From assembly GCA_964568795.1 (NCBI GenBank), contig CAZMRQ010000001.1, positions 25,548 through 89,547 on the forward strand: DNA of 64,000 nt. The letters are read 5' to 3'. Position numbers and translations under genes: made by a program. Of this stretch, positions 18,606 through 27,845 are shown one piece after another. Below the pieces are notes generated by a model. It did not search any database. It was given only the letters and a program-made list of their open reading frames with translations, and was not told where the DNA came from. Source of the stretch: CAZMRQ01 sp964568795 (GTDB lineage: Bacteria > Pseudomonadota > Gammaproteobacteria > Comchoanobacterales > Comchoanobacteraceae). Each line of letters starts with the position of its first letter. Position 1 is the stretch's first letter.

Positions 18606-20225
18606 ATGGAAATTATTACGACTGCCAAGCCTTATGCAAATGGGCATTTGCACTTGGGACATATGGTTGAGAAAATTCAAGCAGATGTATACGCCCGAGC
18701 ACAGCGTTTACAACAAAAAAAAATAATTTTTGTTTCAGGAGACGATGCGCATGGTGTCGCTATTATGCTGTCTGCTGAGAAGGCAGGAGAGAGCCCTGAA
18801 TCCTTTGTGAAGCGCGTCCATGATAGTCATGTGGCTGATTTAGACGCTTATAACATATCAATTGATTATTACGGGTCCACTCATTCCCCCTTAAATAAGT
18901 TGATTACTAATGAGGTGTATTGTGCAATACGAGACAAAGGATGGATAGAGTATAAGAGTATCCGTCAGCCTTATGATGCCGTAAAAGGAATGTTCTTGGC
19001 TGATAGATATGTGAAAGGTGACTGCCCATCATGTGAGAGTTCGGATCAATATGGCGACGGATGTGAAAACTGTGGTGCTGTATATCAGATCAGTGATTTG
19101 CGTCATGCTTATTCAGTTCTGACGCAACAACCGCTTGAGTGGCGTGATACGAAGCATGCATTTTTTGTGTTGGAGCGAGCACGGCCTCATTTACAAAGTT
19201 GGTTGAATCGCGCCAAAATCATTTCACCAGTTAAAAATAAGTTAATGGAATGGTTCGAGGATGAGTTGCGGCCATGGGATATTACCCGTGATGAGCCTTA
19301 TTTTGGCTTTCCTGTGCCGGATTTGCCAGGTCAGAACTATTATGTGTGGTTAGATGCTCCTTGTGGTTATTTAGCTTCTTTGCAACATTGGTTATCGCAC
19401 AATGGCTATGGCAACGATTGGATTGATGCTTGGCAGTCGTCGCATGTGACCCATTTTGTTGGCAAGGATATTCTTTACCATCACGGCCTTTTCTGGCCAG
19501 CGATGCTTGAGGCAAGAGGCTTGAAGAGTCCAGAGCAAATATGCTCACACGGTTTTCTTACTGTTAATGGTGCAAAGATGTCAAAATCCAGGGGCACATT
19601 TGTGAAGGCAAGCGCGTGTGTAGGACATGTCCCTACCGATTATATTCGTTACTATATTGCGGCCAAGTTGGGGACAGGGATTGCTGACTTAGACCTGAAT
19701 TGGCAAGATTTCTCTTTGCGAGTGAACTCTGATCTAATTGGGAAGTTGATTAATCTAGGTTCAAGGCTATCGCGGTTGTTGGAAAAACACTTTAACTCCC
19801 AGTTAGGCTCTTTGGCAGATCACGAATCACGTTTGTCTCATCTTATAGGTCACACAGATGAAATACTCTCTTTGTATGAACAGAAGAACACACAAAAAGC
19901 TGTGCGGGTGATTATGATGTGTACAGATCAAGCCAATCAATGGATTAGTGAGGTCAAACCTTGGGATTTAGCTAAATTACAGAAATACGATGAGATGGCG
20001 GCGGTACTCACAACAGGCCTTAATATGTACCGTTGGTTGATGCACATGATATCCCCTATTTGTCCTGAAATTGCTGCACAGGCACTGGATCAATTTAAAC
20101 AGACAGCGTGTTGTGATCAGGCAAAAATCATGGTGTGTGATGGTTCTATTGGTGCATTCAGTCCTTTGGGTCAGCGTATAGTCTTGAATGATCAAGGTTT
20201 GCCAACAGGGATGAGCAGTGATTGA
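18606..20225 (+). CDS. metG: Methionyl-tRNA synthetase (short form)
   Basis: Class I aminoacyl-tRNA synthetase charging tRNA-Met and initiator tRNA. The HIGH-type motif is HLGH (16-19), the KMSKS motif KMSKS lies near residue 325, and a zinc knuckle with CPSCESS ... CENCG is in the connective peptide. From the ATG at 18606 (MEIITTAKPYANGH) it has 539 aa, so the C-terminal tRNA-binding/dimerisation domain of E. coli MetRS (677 aa) is absent and the enzyme is probably monomeric. An extension upstream would run into the tRNA gene and is not credible. The stop overlaps the GTG of the RnfB-like gene by 8 nt. Confidence 0.97.
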   Translation: MEIITTAKPYANGHLHLGHMVEKIQADVYARAQRLQQKKIIFVSGDDAHGVAIMLSAEKAGESPESFVKRVHDSHVADLDAYNISIDYYGSTHSPLNKLITNEVYCAIRDKGWIEYKSIRQPYDAVKGMFLADRYVKGDCPSCESSDQYGDGCENCGAVYQISDLRHAYSVLTQQPLEWRDTKHAFFVLERARPHLQSWLNRAKIISPVKNKLMEWFEDELRPWDITRDEPYFGFPVPDLPGQNYYVWLDAPCGYLASLQHWLSHNGYGNDWIDAWQSSHVTHFVGKDILYHHGLFWPAMLEARGLKSPEQICSHGFLTVNGAKMSKSRGTFVKASACVGHVPTDYIRYYIAAKLGTGIADLDLNWQDFSLRVNSDLIGKLINLGSRLSRLLEKHFNSQLGSLADHESRLSHLIGHTDEILSLYEQKNTQKAVRVIMMCTDQANQWISEVKPWDLAKLQKYDEMAAVLTTGLNMYRWLMHMISPICPEIAAQALDQFKQTACCDQAKIMVCDGSIGAFSPLGQRIVLNDQGLPTGMSSD

Positions 20226-20838
20226 AAAGGTCCTGCAGTGCCTGCCGCAACTGCAGTGTAAGCAATGCGGTTATGAGGGTTGTCAGCCATATGCTAAAGC
20301 TATTGTAGAGGGCAAGGCCTCTATTGATCGTTGCTTGCCTGGGGGTCATGAGACTCTCATTGGTCTTGCGCAAATTTATGAGAAAGATCCAGCAGAGTAT
20401 AGCCGGGATTTACAGCAAAGAGCTCAAATACAAGTGCGTGCAGCTATTGACTCAAGTGCATGCATTGGGTGCCGTAAGTGCATCGAAGCTTGTCCACAGG
20501 ACGCCATTATCGGTGCACAAGGGTACAATCACAGTGTTCTCAATATAGCCTGTCACGGTTGTGGCCTTTGTGTTCCAGCGTGTCCGATGGACTGCATCAG
20601 CCTTTCAGAAGTGCAGCTGCCAGTCAATCGGCAAATCATGGCACCGATACATCAAGAGAGATATGAGGTATCGCAGGAACGATTAAAAGAGCAAGCTGAA
20701 CAAGAAAGGCGGGCCCATGTCAAAAAATGCTATGGGGAAACGCTTCTGTTAACCAAGAAAAACCGTCTGAAGTATATGCTTGAAGCAAGAGAAAGAGTGA
20801 GAGAGAAAAAAAAGAATGAAACAAATAATCGCACGTAA
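20218..20838 (+). CDS. RnfB-like iron-sulfur (ferredoxin-type) protein lacking the membrane anchor
   Basis: A 206-aa iron-sulfur protein. An N-terminal 4Fe-4S domain (LQCKQCGYEGCQPYAKAI ... CLPGG) is followed by two ferredoxin-type clusters (CIGCRKCIEACP and CHGCGLCVPACP). This is the RnfB/RsxB layout of the electron-transfer complex reducing ferredoxin or SoxR. The hydrophobic N-terminal helix of RnfB is missing: the frame starts at MIEKVLQC almost on the first cluster. The C-terminus is a long Lys/Arg/Glu-rich tail. No other rnf gene is in the window; rnfB-nth adjacency is common in gammaproteobacteria. It may act as a stand-alone soluble electron carrier (inference). It overlaps both metG and nth. 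Confidence 0.9.
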   Translation: MIEKVLQCLPQLQCKQCGYEGCQPYAKAIVEGKASIDRCLPGGHETLIGLAQIYEKDPAEYSRDLQQRAQIQVRAAIDSSACIGCRKCIEACPQDAIIGAQGYNHSVLNIACHGCGLCVPACPMDCISLSEVQLPVNRQIMAPIHQERYEVSQERLKEQAEQERRAHVKKCYGETLLLTKKNRLKYMLEARERVREKKKNETNNRT

Positions 20839-21457
20839 AATCTGTGTTTTATTAGCAGAGAAATACCCGGAGGTAGAAACCGAACTGACTTATGGGAATC
20901 ACTTTCAATTACTCGTAGCAGTTATATTGTCAGCTCAAGCCACTGACAAAAGTGTTAATTTAGTTACCGAGCCACTTTTTAAACAGATCAAAAACCCACA
21001 GCAGATGGTTGATTTTGGATATGAGCCTTTGGCTAATGCTATTCGATCCATTGGGCTGTGGCGTAACAAAGCAAAGAATGTTATTTCTATGTCTGAGGAT
21101 CTTATCAGTAATTTTGGCAGTGAAGTCCCTTCTCAGCGTGAACAGTTATTAACGCTTGCAGGTGTGGGAAGAAAAACAGCGAATGTTATTTTAAATGTGG
21201 CGTTTGGACAGCCGACAATTGCGGTTGATACCCATATTTTCCGGGTGTCAAACCGCCTTGGCTTAGCTGTGGGTAAAACCCCAGATGCAGTAGAAAAAGT
21301 ATTGGAAAAAGTGGTGCCTCAAGAATACAGAAAAGACATACATCTTTGGTTAATTATGTGGGGACGTTCTATTTGCCGAGCAAGAAAGCCTCAGTGTGAG
21401 CAATGTCAGTTACGCCCGTTCTGTCGATACGGACAAAAAATCGCCAAGAAACGATAG
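20816..21457 (+). CDS. nth: Endonuclease III (DNA glycosylase/AP lyase)
   Basis: Removes oxidised pyrimidines and cleaves at AP sites in base-excision repair. The 213-aa length is standard. Lys120 in LAGVGRKTAN (helix-hairpin-helix) and Asp138 in VDTHIFR are at exactly the E. coli positions. The C-terminal 4Fe-4S loop is complete: Cys in ICRARKPQCEQCQLRPFC. The start overlaps the end of the RnfB-like gene by 23 nt. The convergent 350-aa gene ends 6 nt after its stop. Confidence 0.97.
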   Translation: MKQIIARKICVLLAEKYPEVETELTYGNHFQLLVAVILSAQATDKSVNLVTEPLFKQIKNPQQMVDFGYEPLANAIRSIGLWRNKAKNVISMSEDLISNFGSEVPSQREQLLTLAGVGRKTANVILNVAFGQPTIAVDTHIFRVSNRLGLAVGKTPDAVEKVLEKVVPQEYRKDIHLWLIMWGRSICRARKPQCEQCQLRPFCRYGQKIAKKR

Positions 21458-21463
21458 ATTCTA

Positions 21464-22516
21464 TCATGAGGGGAGATATGGTAAAGAAAGGCCTTTAGAA
21501 GGATATTCGTTGATTTGCCTCTCTGCTATAGCTCGAAGCTGAGGGCTATCTGTTTCTTCACCAGACGAACGGCGGGCGTTATAATAACAGACTTTAGGCA
21601 CTAATTCATACTTCCTCTGTCTAAGGTTCTCCTTCATATGATTTTTTAAAAGATTATTGAATTCCTCATTAGAAGGAATAAGAGTTGCTGCAAGTCTTTC
21701 TACTAGCTTATCAAGGGTAGGCGCCGTAAAAATACTGTCACGCAGGCTCATGCCATCAAAAGACGCCTCAATTTCTTTTTTTTGTTTCAGGGAAGCCTCT
21801 AACTGGGGTATGGCCAATTGCAATGCTTCATAACTTAGGTCTCTGTTCAAATGTAGTTGTGATTCCTCTATAGAACTCTCCTCTAATAGAAGATATAGCT
21901 CTTGTTTAAGAGCGAGTTCATCAAAATCAGGTTGTTCTTCAGTATTGAGGCCTGCTGCACTAGAAATTAGAGGGAACACTTCGGCACTAAATATATCTTT
22001 ATTGACATTTTTTGCAATTATTTTTTGTATCCCTTCAATTTGTTTTATGCTTAATCGTGAAAATAGAGATTCAGGTCTCGTTGTTACTAACTCGTGGATT
22101 TGCCTATAACTCATAAAATAGAGATCATCTCGTGATGTATTTTTCCACTGTATGCTTTGCTTAACTTTCTGAAAATCTAGATTATCTCTTGCGAGTGGTC
22201 TCATTAGATTGTTTATCAGGAAGCTCCTGCGTTCTTGGTTTGTTTGCATAGAGTCCTTAACAAAGTGATAGGTGTAGTTGATAGCTGCATATACAAGGGG
22301 CAATAGAAGCATGCTTATGATTAGAATAATCGAAAGACTAGAAATCAAGCCTGCAATAAGAGCAAATGTATAATTTACAGCGAACAGAGCTGCGGTCTGT
22401 TCAGCGTTGATTAGTAGTTTTTCATAGATTTTTTCGGAAAGATTGCTTGAGTGTTTGTTAATTCTCTCCCATATCCATTCATAATGGGGTTGTGGCGTAT
22501 TGTCTACTGTAGGCAT
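21464..22516 (-). CDS. Orphan membrane-anchored protein
   Basis: A 350-aa protein that I do not recognise. One long or two short hydrophobic helices lie at about residues 45-85 (FALIAGLISSLSIILIISM and LLLPLVYAAINYTYHF). The rest is charged and probably helical, with Glu/Gln-rich stretches (LLLEESSIEESQLHLNRD). A single membrane anchor with a long soluble domain would suit a bacterial membrane protein or an effector inserted in host membranes. No operon partner is visible; the next gene upstream is divergent after about 170 nt. Confidence 0.75.
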   Translation of the reverse strand: MPTVDNTPQPHYEWIWERINKHSSNLSEKIYEKLLINAEQTAALFAVNYTFALIAGLISSLSIILIISMLLLPLVYAAINYTYHFVKDSMQTNQERRSFLINNLMRPLARDNLDFQKVKQSIQWKNTSRDDLYFMSYRQIHELVTTRPESLFSRLSIKQIEGIQKIIAKNVNKDIFSAEVFPLISSAAGLNTEEQPDFDELALKQELYLLLEESSIEESQLHLNRDLSYEALQLAIPQLEASLKQKKEIEASFDGMSLRDSIFTAPTLDKLVERLAATLIPSNEEFNNLLKNHMKENLRQRKYELVPKVCYYNARRSSGEETDSPQLRAIAERQINEYPSKGLSLPYLPS

Positions 22517-22688
22517 AGTTCTGCACTCTTGTTATAATGACATTATAGGCGATAATAAACCAAAAGATATTTTTTATTGAAAAAATGGAGAATATCAATG
22601 CGTTAAGACTGCTGCAGTATATTCATATATAGAGGTCGTTGACAAGTCGACAGACCTGAACTACCTTAAAAGTAAACCGAGAAGGCAA

Positions 22689-23129
22689 ATGATTAGTAGA
22701 ACGGCTCTCATTCTATCTTTGATAGGGCAGCTAGCTCAAGCAGGGCAGCTAGCTATTAGAAATGAGTCACATTGCGTGCTTGTACATCAATTTCAATTGA
22801 AGCAAAAGATGTCATCCTTCATCTTTCCTCAGTCGATTACGGCATTTAGTGAAAGCAAGGCCACTATGGAATTAGAAACATCCATGTTTGATAGTGGTTT
22901 GGGCGCATCTGGGATTGTAGAGTACAGGGCCGAGTGTTTTGATGATCAAAATGCTGGAGTCTTGATCATATATGCTAACGCTGTTGATAGTCATCATGGC
23001 ACTGATTTGGAGATATCCAAGGATTGGCAGCCAAGAAAAAAAGATTTAGTGGTTGTTCCGTCAAACCCTCGTATAGGAAGGTTTAAAGATGGAATTCTGA
23101 GGATTTCCCTTAAAAACATCAAGATATAA
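22689..23129 (+). CDS. Small secreted orphan protein
   Basis: A 146-aa protein starting with a Sec signal peptide (MISRTALILSLIGQLAQA, cleavage likely before GQL). The mature part has two cysteines, is beta-rich in look and contains VEYRAECFDDQNAGVL and a basic C-terminus (RISLKNIKI). No family is recognised. The size and type resemble the 111-aa secreted protein at 50087-50422. It is a periplasmic or exported protein of unknown role. Confidence 0.7.
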   Translation: MISRTALILSLIGQLAQAGQLAIRNESHCVLVHQFQLKQKMSSFIFPQSITAFSESKATMELETSMFDSGLGASGIVEYRAECFDDQNAGVLIIYANAVDSHHGTDLEISKDWQPRKKDLVVVPSNPRIGRFKDGILRISLKNIKI

Positions 23130-23191
23130 TAATGACAAGTCTAGCTGGCAGCCCCCATGGCAGGACACAGAGTTTCTTTAATTAAGGAACC

Positions 23192-23401
23192 CAATGGGGT
23201 CCTTTTGAAGTGCTGGGAGTGTTTGATTCAGATCTGCCTCAGAGTGAGAGACTATATGAGGAGGCCTATGAAATTTCTGAACAGGATGCTCGCCCTTCAT
23301 CATGCTAGTCGGTATAACTAGTTGGAAGAAGTGTGTATTATGAATACTTCTATGATGGAATAAACCCAGATGAACATGGAAGATCTTCTAGGTGAGTTGC
23401 T
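23192..23401 (+). pseudogene. Possible decayed coding remnant
   Basis: In one frame from 23192 the translation QWGPFEVLGVFDSDLP ... EEAYEISEQDARPSSC looks protein-like but is cut by stops at 23306 (TAG) and a few codons later (TAA). It then resumes as VYYEYFYDGINPDEHGRSSR before a third stop. No start codon or ribosome site is seen. The stretch to 23654 carries nothing else I can recognise. A frameshifted or truncated former secreted/effector gene is the simplest reading. Confidence 0.35.
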
Positions 23402-23654
23402 AGTGCTATGTACTGGTCTTGTCGATTCATCCATTGGCAGAGGTGTGTAACTCAATTAGAAATTTAGAGTCGTCCTATTCCCCCACTTTTTTTATGACAG
23501 AAAAAAGCGGTCTTATTCTGAGATGTGTCTATAATATGTGCCTATAGACTTATTATAACATTTACCTTCTAAATCTATCAGTGCGAAAACCAGTTTTCAT
23601 TTTCATCTTGATCTTGCCATCTGCAGAGCAGGCTGCTACGATACTGTCACAGTT

Positions 23655-23795
23655 ATGAGAACAGAGGTCATGATAAGGCATCTAGATACATGTGACTCAG
23701 TAGAAAAAGTAGAAAAAACTTTTCAAAATGTATTTCAGTCCATAGCTAGCGTCACAGTTATAACTAAGAAAAGAAGGAAAGAGAGTGTTAGATAG
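23655..23795 (+). CDS. Possible 46-aa leader ORF before the 1232-aa gene
   Basis: An ATG-started frame of 46 codons rich in Val, Lys and Arg (MRTEVMIRHLDTCDSVEKVE ... KKRRKESVR) whose stop lies 11 nt inside the GTG start of the 1232-aa gene. It could be a small gene, the remnant of the decayed region upstream, or chance. No clear Shine-Dalgarno precedes it. Confidence 0.25.
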   Translation: MRTEVMIRHLDTCDSVEKVEKTFQNVFQSIASVTVITKKRRKESVR

Positions 23796-26700
23796 TATTT
23801 TTCTTGAGAAATTTGTGGAGTGCGTGTTGGCTCTCGCTAGTATAAACATTTGTAGATATTTTTATGCGAGAAATAGAGATGCTGAATATGCAGGTGCTTT
23901 TTTGTTGTGGTATATTACCTCGTATCTAACTGTGTCAGTGATATGGAATTTGCAAGTTTTTTTTCAGATTTATATATACCATAATATGGCTATTATTAGC
24001 TTAGGTGTCATGAGTGTATTCTTGCTTTCCTTTTCTTTAGTATACAAGGTTCCCTCTGAGCTTTATTGTAGCTTTCTTCTCCTGTGTGTGGGGTTTTTCT
24101 GTGTGCCTGAGTATCTGTTTGTCTTTTTTTTAGTTTTAGCTCAAATGGCAGTGCATACGGCCCTTGCGACGATATTTTGGCATAACTATAGGAGCGAACA
24201 GATGTTAGTGATGGTGCGAGAGATGACTTACATTATTCGTCTTATTCACTCTTATTTGAATGGCTTGTTCCAAGCGTATGAGGCATTGAAGACAAAATAT
24301 TTTACAAGACTTGAAGATGCAAGGACTTTTGTGTTCAGGATGACTCAATCTATATGTGTCATTTGTGCCGTTACTCTGAATATTCCTCACGTATCAGTTT
24401 TTATGAATATAACAATGGGCTTTTGGATGATTCTTAGTGTGTATGAGCACAAAAAAGTGGTGGGTCTTACCAAAAAAATAATGCAGCCACTTCTATTTGG
24501 ATTGTTTGTATTTGCGCCTAGTGTTAACCAGGCTATTGGAATAGGTTTAGTGTGGTATATTCAGTTATTCACGTTTACCCTTTCCAATCACACTTTATTC
24601 ACTAATCATTACAAAGCAATTTTCAAGAGGGGGCTGAGGAAAACCACCTTTTGTATTGGCACCATTAACTCTGGCGTTCGTAACATTTTCAAGTATGTGA
24701 TATTAAGAATAAAGCTTCTTTTGGACAAGTTGTTACAAAAAGGCAATGAAAAAGTCTATTGGATTGGAGTATCAGCTCTACACAATAATCAAGAAGGGCA
24801 ATGGGAAGATAGCAGAAAGAAAAAATTTGATCACTCGTATGACCGTTTAGTTCCTCTATGGCGCTATGTAGAGAGGCATCAACCACAGTCAGCTCAATAT
24901 ACAATCAATAGTGCCGATTATGAGTTCCAGCCATCGTATCATTTGCAGAGAAGAGAGGAATATCCACTCAGGTTTGATGTGGAGGGTGAGGGAATACAAG
25001 ATAGAGTTCAAGAGACTCTGATTAATAGGATTCATAAAACTATGTGTGTCTTTGGCTTCCTGAGACATAATTTAAGACTAACGCTGGATAGTGATTTGCG
25101 TGAAGGTGAACAGGAAAAGGAGCAAGAGTCTGACGATCGAGTACGTGATTTATGGAACACTTTAAGGATAGAACTGCCATTTATGCTCCCTAAATGCAGT
25201 ATAAATGATATTAGTGAGCAAAATAGGGCCCAATTCATCGCGGATTTATCAAATGAAGGAATTGAGCAAGATGCATTCATGACGTGCGTTAATCCATCTT
25301 CAAAGGAGCAGAGGGAGCACGGTGATAGAGAAGTTCCAGATGGATTGCTTAAGTATAAGGTTGAGATGATAAGAAATTCTTTGGACAGGCGCAAAGACTG
25401 GGATGAGATTGAGGCGCTATCTGAAGGGGGAGCAACTAAACTTAAAGAGATACTTATTGAGTTGGTGTCAAACAGACTGACGTTTCATTCGTTGTCATAT
25501 CTTGAAGCGTTACGAGTTTGCGGGCAACTCCTTGATTATATTGATGCAGTGGTGATTGATTTCTGCAAGGAAAGGGGTGATTTGCAATCTTTACTTCAAG
25601 AAGAGACGCAAGATTCTAAGAGTGTATTCGATTTTTTAAAACCGTGTTTTGAAAAAGAATCAAATAATAACAACACAAGAAAAATCGAGGATCTAAATAC
25701 TGTTCTATCGCCAATATTCGGAAAAATAATGTCGGCAAGTGTGACTAGATGTGGTCATAGAATTTACAGGGAAATCATGGATTTTATAAAACTTTTATCT
25801 ACCACAGAGGCGGTTCAAAAAGATTGTGTGATTGTGGATAAAAATCCTATTAGTTGTCGAGTAGAGGAGGTCTTACGCATACATAGGGCAAATTATTTAG
25901 AGGAATATTTAAGAAAATATCAAGCAAGCTTTCCTCAGATGCCTTATCTAGATACACAGCCTACACATGCTAACAACTATACCAAGCTTATCGGAGGCTA
26001 TCTATTTGGGGCCACAAATAGGGAGGAAGAAACAGATAGGTATGTTGTAGGTCCTGCTCTTGCGAATCATATAAAGAAAAACATGGATATGCCATCTGTT
26101 CAGCAAGAATATGCAGACCGCTTTTCTATTGATGATTTGGCATTGGAACTTTCTTTGTCTTTCTTGGGTGAAAAGGGTCGTTCTGGGCAAGACCTAGAGA
26201 ACTATTTTAGAGCTGTGTTTGGGGCGAACTATAATCGGATTGTAAGTGGAGATGACCAGTCAGAGCAACCTGTCTTCCCCAGGTATCGATATCAAGGTGC
26301 AGCCCAGTTCTATTATGATAATCAAAAGAGGGACACAGCTGCTTTGACAAATGGTGTATTGACTATCAAAAAACATGCTCCCACACTCTCTAAGCTAAAT
26401 TTAGCACTATGGGTCTCTAATCATGAAGTTCTACAAGAAGAAATATCAAGATTTAGCGAACAAATTAATCCGTTATTGACACAAAATAGGGCAATTTTGA
26501 TCGATCACGTATGGTTATATGATGAAAACGAAGAATATCAGAAAAAGTGTATTGAGACATACAAACAGCAAACTCAACATAGTTTTAACGGCAATTTTCA
26601 AGAGAAACTTTGTTTGGCTAAGTGGGTAGTGACAAATGCAGAGACTACGTGCTGTCAGGAATTAAGTGCATTGCGTGCAAGAAAGATCTCTCCGTTGTCT

Positions 26701-27483
26701 CAGGAGGCTAATGTTTGTTATTCTAATCTGCAGAGCGATGAGGAACATGCGAGGTATTGGATAATAATCAAGCTGAACAAGCTCTTTGAAGCAAAGGTAA
26801 ATCTCTCCTTTAACAGAGAGATGGCTAAACAACAGATTGATCAAGAGCAGTTGGGAGATGATCAGTTTGATTTGCGGCGTCTTTTCATTGAAGGTCCGAA
26901 GGGGGAGAGAGTGTGTTCATGGCATGATTTATTCAAGTCCTATTCAAATCATGACGCGCATGCAGACAGTAAGAAAGCGGCAGGCATGGCACTTAAACTG
27001 ATATTAGCTTTAGAGGGTGTGATTCAGTTAAAGAGTGGAACGGTTAAAAAGTGTTATAAAATTATCTCCAATATAAAAGATTTGTTAGGCCTGTCCCTGC
27101 GTTCTATTTCTAAAAAGATAGTCGGCATTATATGTGATGCCTTCAGTCTTTTGGTGCATATATACACAGCACCAGTATTCGTGTCTGCGCGACTTTGTTA
27201 TCAAATCTTTACTGGAGTCAAGAGGCATTGTTATGATTATGCGTACTCTTTTGCGACGGTCTTGAAGAAAAAAGCAAAACACGTCTGTGATGTGAGCATT
27301 TTTCCCATTTTTAATAAATACTCCAAGATGTTAAACCCTTCAATCACTCATGGGTCAGTTCCTGCAAGGTTTTTCAAGGTTCTTTCTCAGGCAAGGAAAA
27401 CAGGTGCTTTATTTCCTCAGGTACTGAATGTTCTTTTCCGCAGAGCTAGCAAAGAGAGAAACAGTGCTGGCATGGAAGTCTAA
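23785..27483 (+). CDS. Giant orphan membrane protein (1232 aa)
   Basis: No family recognised. The first 280 residues contain about seven to eight hydrophobic helices in a dense block, ending in basic residues (FKRGLRKTTF). A charged, soluble-looking region of about 800 residues follows. A final hydrophobic/amphipathic block around residues 1100-1150 (SKKIVGIICDAFSLLVHIY, TAPVFVSARLCYQIF) precedes a basic tail. The GTG at 23785 has AAGGAAAGAGA just upstream. Polytopic N-terminus plus large cytosolic domain could be a bacterial envelope protein or a host-membrane-inserted effector; neither can be decided from sequence. Confidence 0.82.
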   Translation: MLDSIFLEKFVECVLALASINICRYFYARNRDAEYAGAFLLWYITSYLTVSVIWNLQVFFQIYIYHNMAIISLGVMSVFLLSFSLVYKVPSELYCSFLLLCVGFFCVPEYLFVFFLVLAQMAVHTALATIFWHNYRSEQMLVMVREMTYIIRLIHSYLNGLFQAYEALKTKYFTRLEDARTFVFRMTQSICVICAVTLNIPHVSVFMNITMGFWMILSVYEHKKVVGLTKKIMQPLLFGLFVFAPSVNQAIGIGLVWYIQLFTFTLSNHTLFTNHYKAIFKRGLRKTTFCIGTINSGVRNIFKYVILRIKLLLDKLLQKGNEKVYWIGVSALHNNQEGQWEDSRKKKFDHSYDRLVPLWRYVERHQPQSAQYTINSADYEFQPSYHLQRREEYPLRFDVEGEGIQDRVQETLINRIHKTMCVFGFLRHNLRLTLDSDLREGEQEKEQESDDRVRDLWNTLRIELPFMLPKCSINDISEQNRAQFIADLSNEGIEQDAFMTCVNPSSKEQREHGDREVPDGLLKYKVEMIRNSLDRRKDWDEIEALSEGGATKLKEILIELVSNRLTFHSLSYLEALRVCGQLLDYIDAVVIDFCKERGDLQSLLQEETQDSKSVFDFLKPCFEKESNNNNTRKIEDLNTVLSPIFGKIMSASVTRCGHRIYREIMDFIKLLSTTEAVQKDCVIVDKNPISCRVEEVLRIHRANYLEEYLRKYQASFPQMPYLDTQPTHANNYTKLIGGYLFGATNREEETDRYVVGPALANHIKKNMDMPSVQQEYADRFSIDDLALELSLSFLGEKGRSGQDLENYFRAVFGANYNRIVSGDDQSEQPVFPRYRYQGAAQFYYDNQKRDTAALTNGVLTIKKHAPTLSKLNLALWVSNHEVLQEEISRFSEQINPLLTQNRAILIDHVWLYDENEEYQKKCIETYKQQTQHSFNGNFQEKLCLAKWVVTNAETTCCQELSALRARKISPLSQEANVCYSNLQSDEEHARYWIIIKLNKLFEAKVNLSFNREMAKQQIDQEQLGDDQFDLRRLFIEGPKGERVCSWHDLFKSYSNHDAHADSKKAAGMALKLILALEGVIQLKSGTVKKCYKIISNIKDLLGLSLRSISKKIVGIICDAFSLLVHIYTAPVFVSARLCYQIFTGVKRHCYDYAYSFATVLKKKAKHVCDVSIFPIFNKYSKMLNPSITHGSVPARFFKVLSQARKTGALFPQVLNVLFRRASKERNSAGMEV

Positions 27484-27531
27484 TATCAGCTATCATAATC
27501 GACAGAAAGATGATGGGTTCAGAATGTGGCT

Positions 27532-27843
27532 ATGTACAAGCTTGAGTTTTATGTGCCAGAGGATGATTTACAGGCTGTGAAAGAGGCGGTGTTTGCTGCC
27601 GGTGCAGGGCATATAGGGCAATACCGGAAGTGTGCTTGGCAAACTCTTGGACAGGGGCAATTTTTTGCTGACACAAAGGCCCACCCTGCTGTGGGAAAGC
27701 ATGAGAAGTTAACAGAGATTTTGGAAGTAAAGGTCGAATGCGTTGTGCAAAAAAGCTGTCTTAAGGCTGTGCTTGAGTCGTTGAAGTTAGCTCATCCCTA
27801 TGAAGAGGTTGCCTATACTTACTGGCCTGTGAATAAGGATTAA
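27532..27843 (+). CDS. YqfO/NIF3-type small domain protein
   Basis: A 103-residue protein (MYKLEFYVPEDDLQ...) equivalent to the regulatory insert domain of NIF3/YqfO proteins, which occurs alone in many gammaproteobacteria. Conserved features are AVFAAGAGHIGQY, CAWQTLGQGQF and the C-terminal AHPYEEVAYTYW. The fold is related to PII/CutA-like trimeric domains; the function is unknown. I prefer the ATG at 27532 over the GTG at 27526. It ends 2 nt before the GTG of the transporter gene. Confidence 0.85.
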   Translation: MYKLEFYVPEDDLQAVKEAVFAAGAGHIGQYRKCAWQTLGQGQFFADTKAHPAVGKHEKLTEILEVKVECVVQKSCLKAVLESLKLAHPYEEVAYTYWPVNKD

Positions 27844-27845
27844 TT

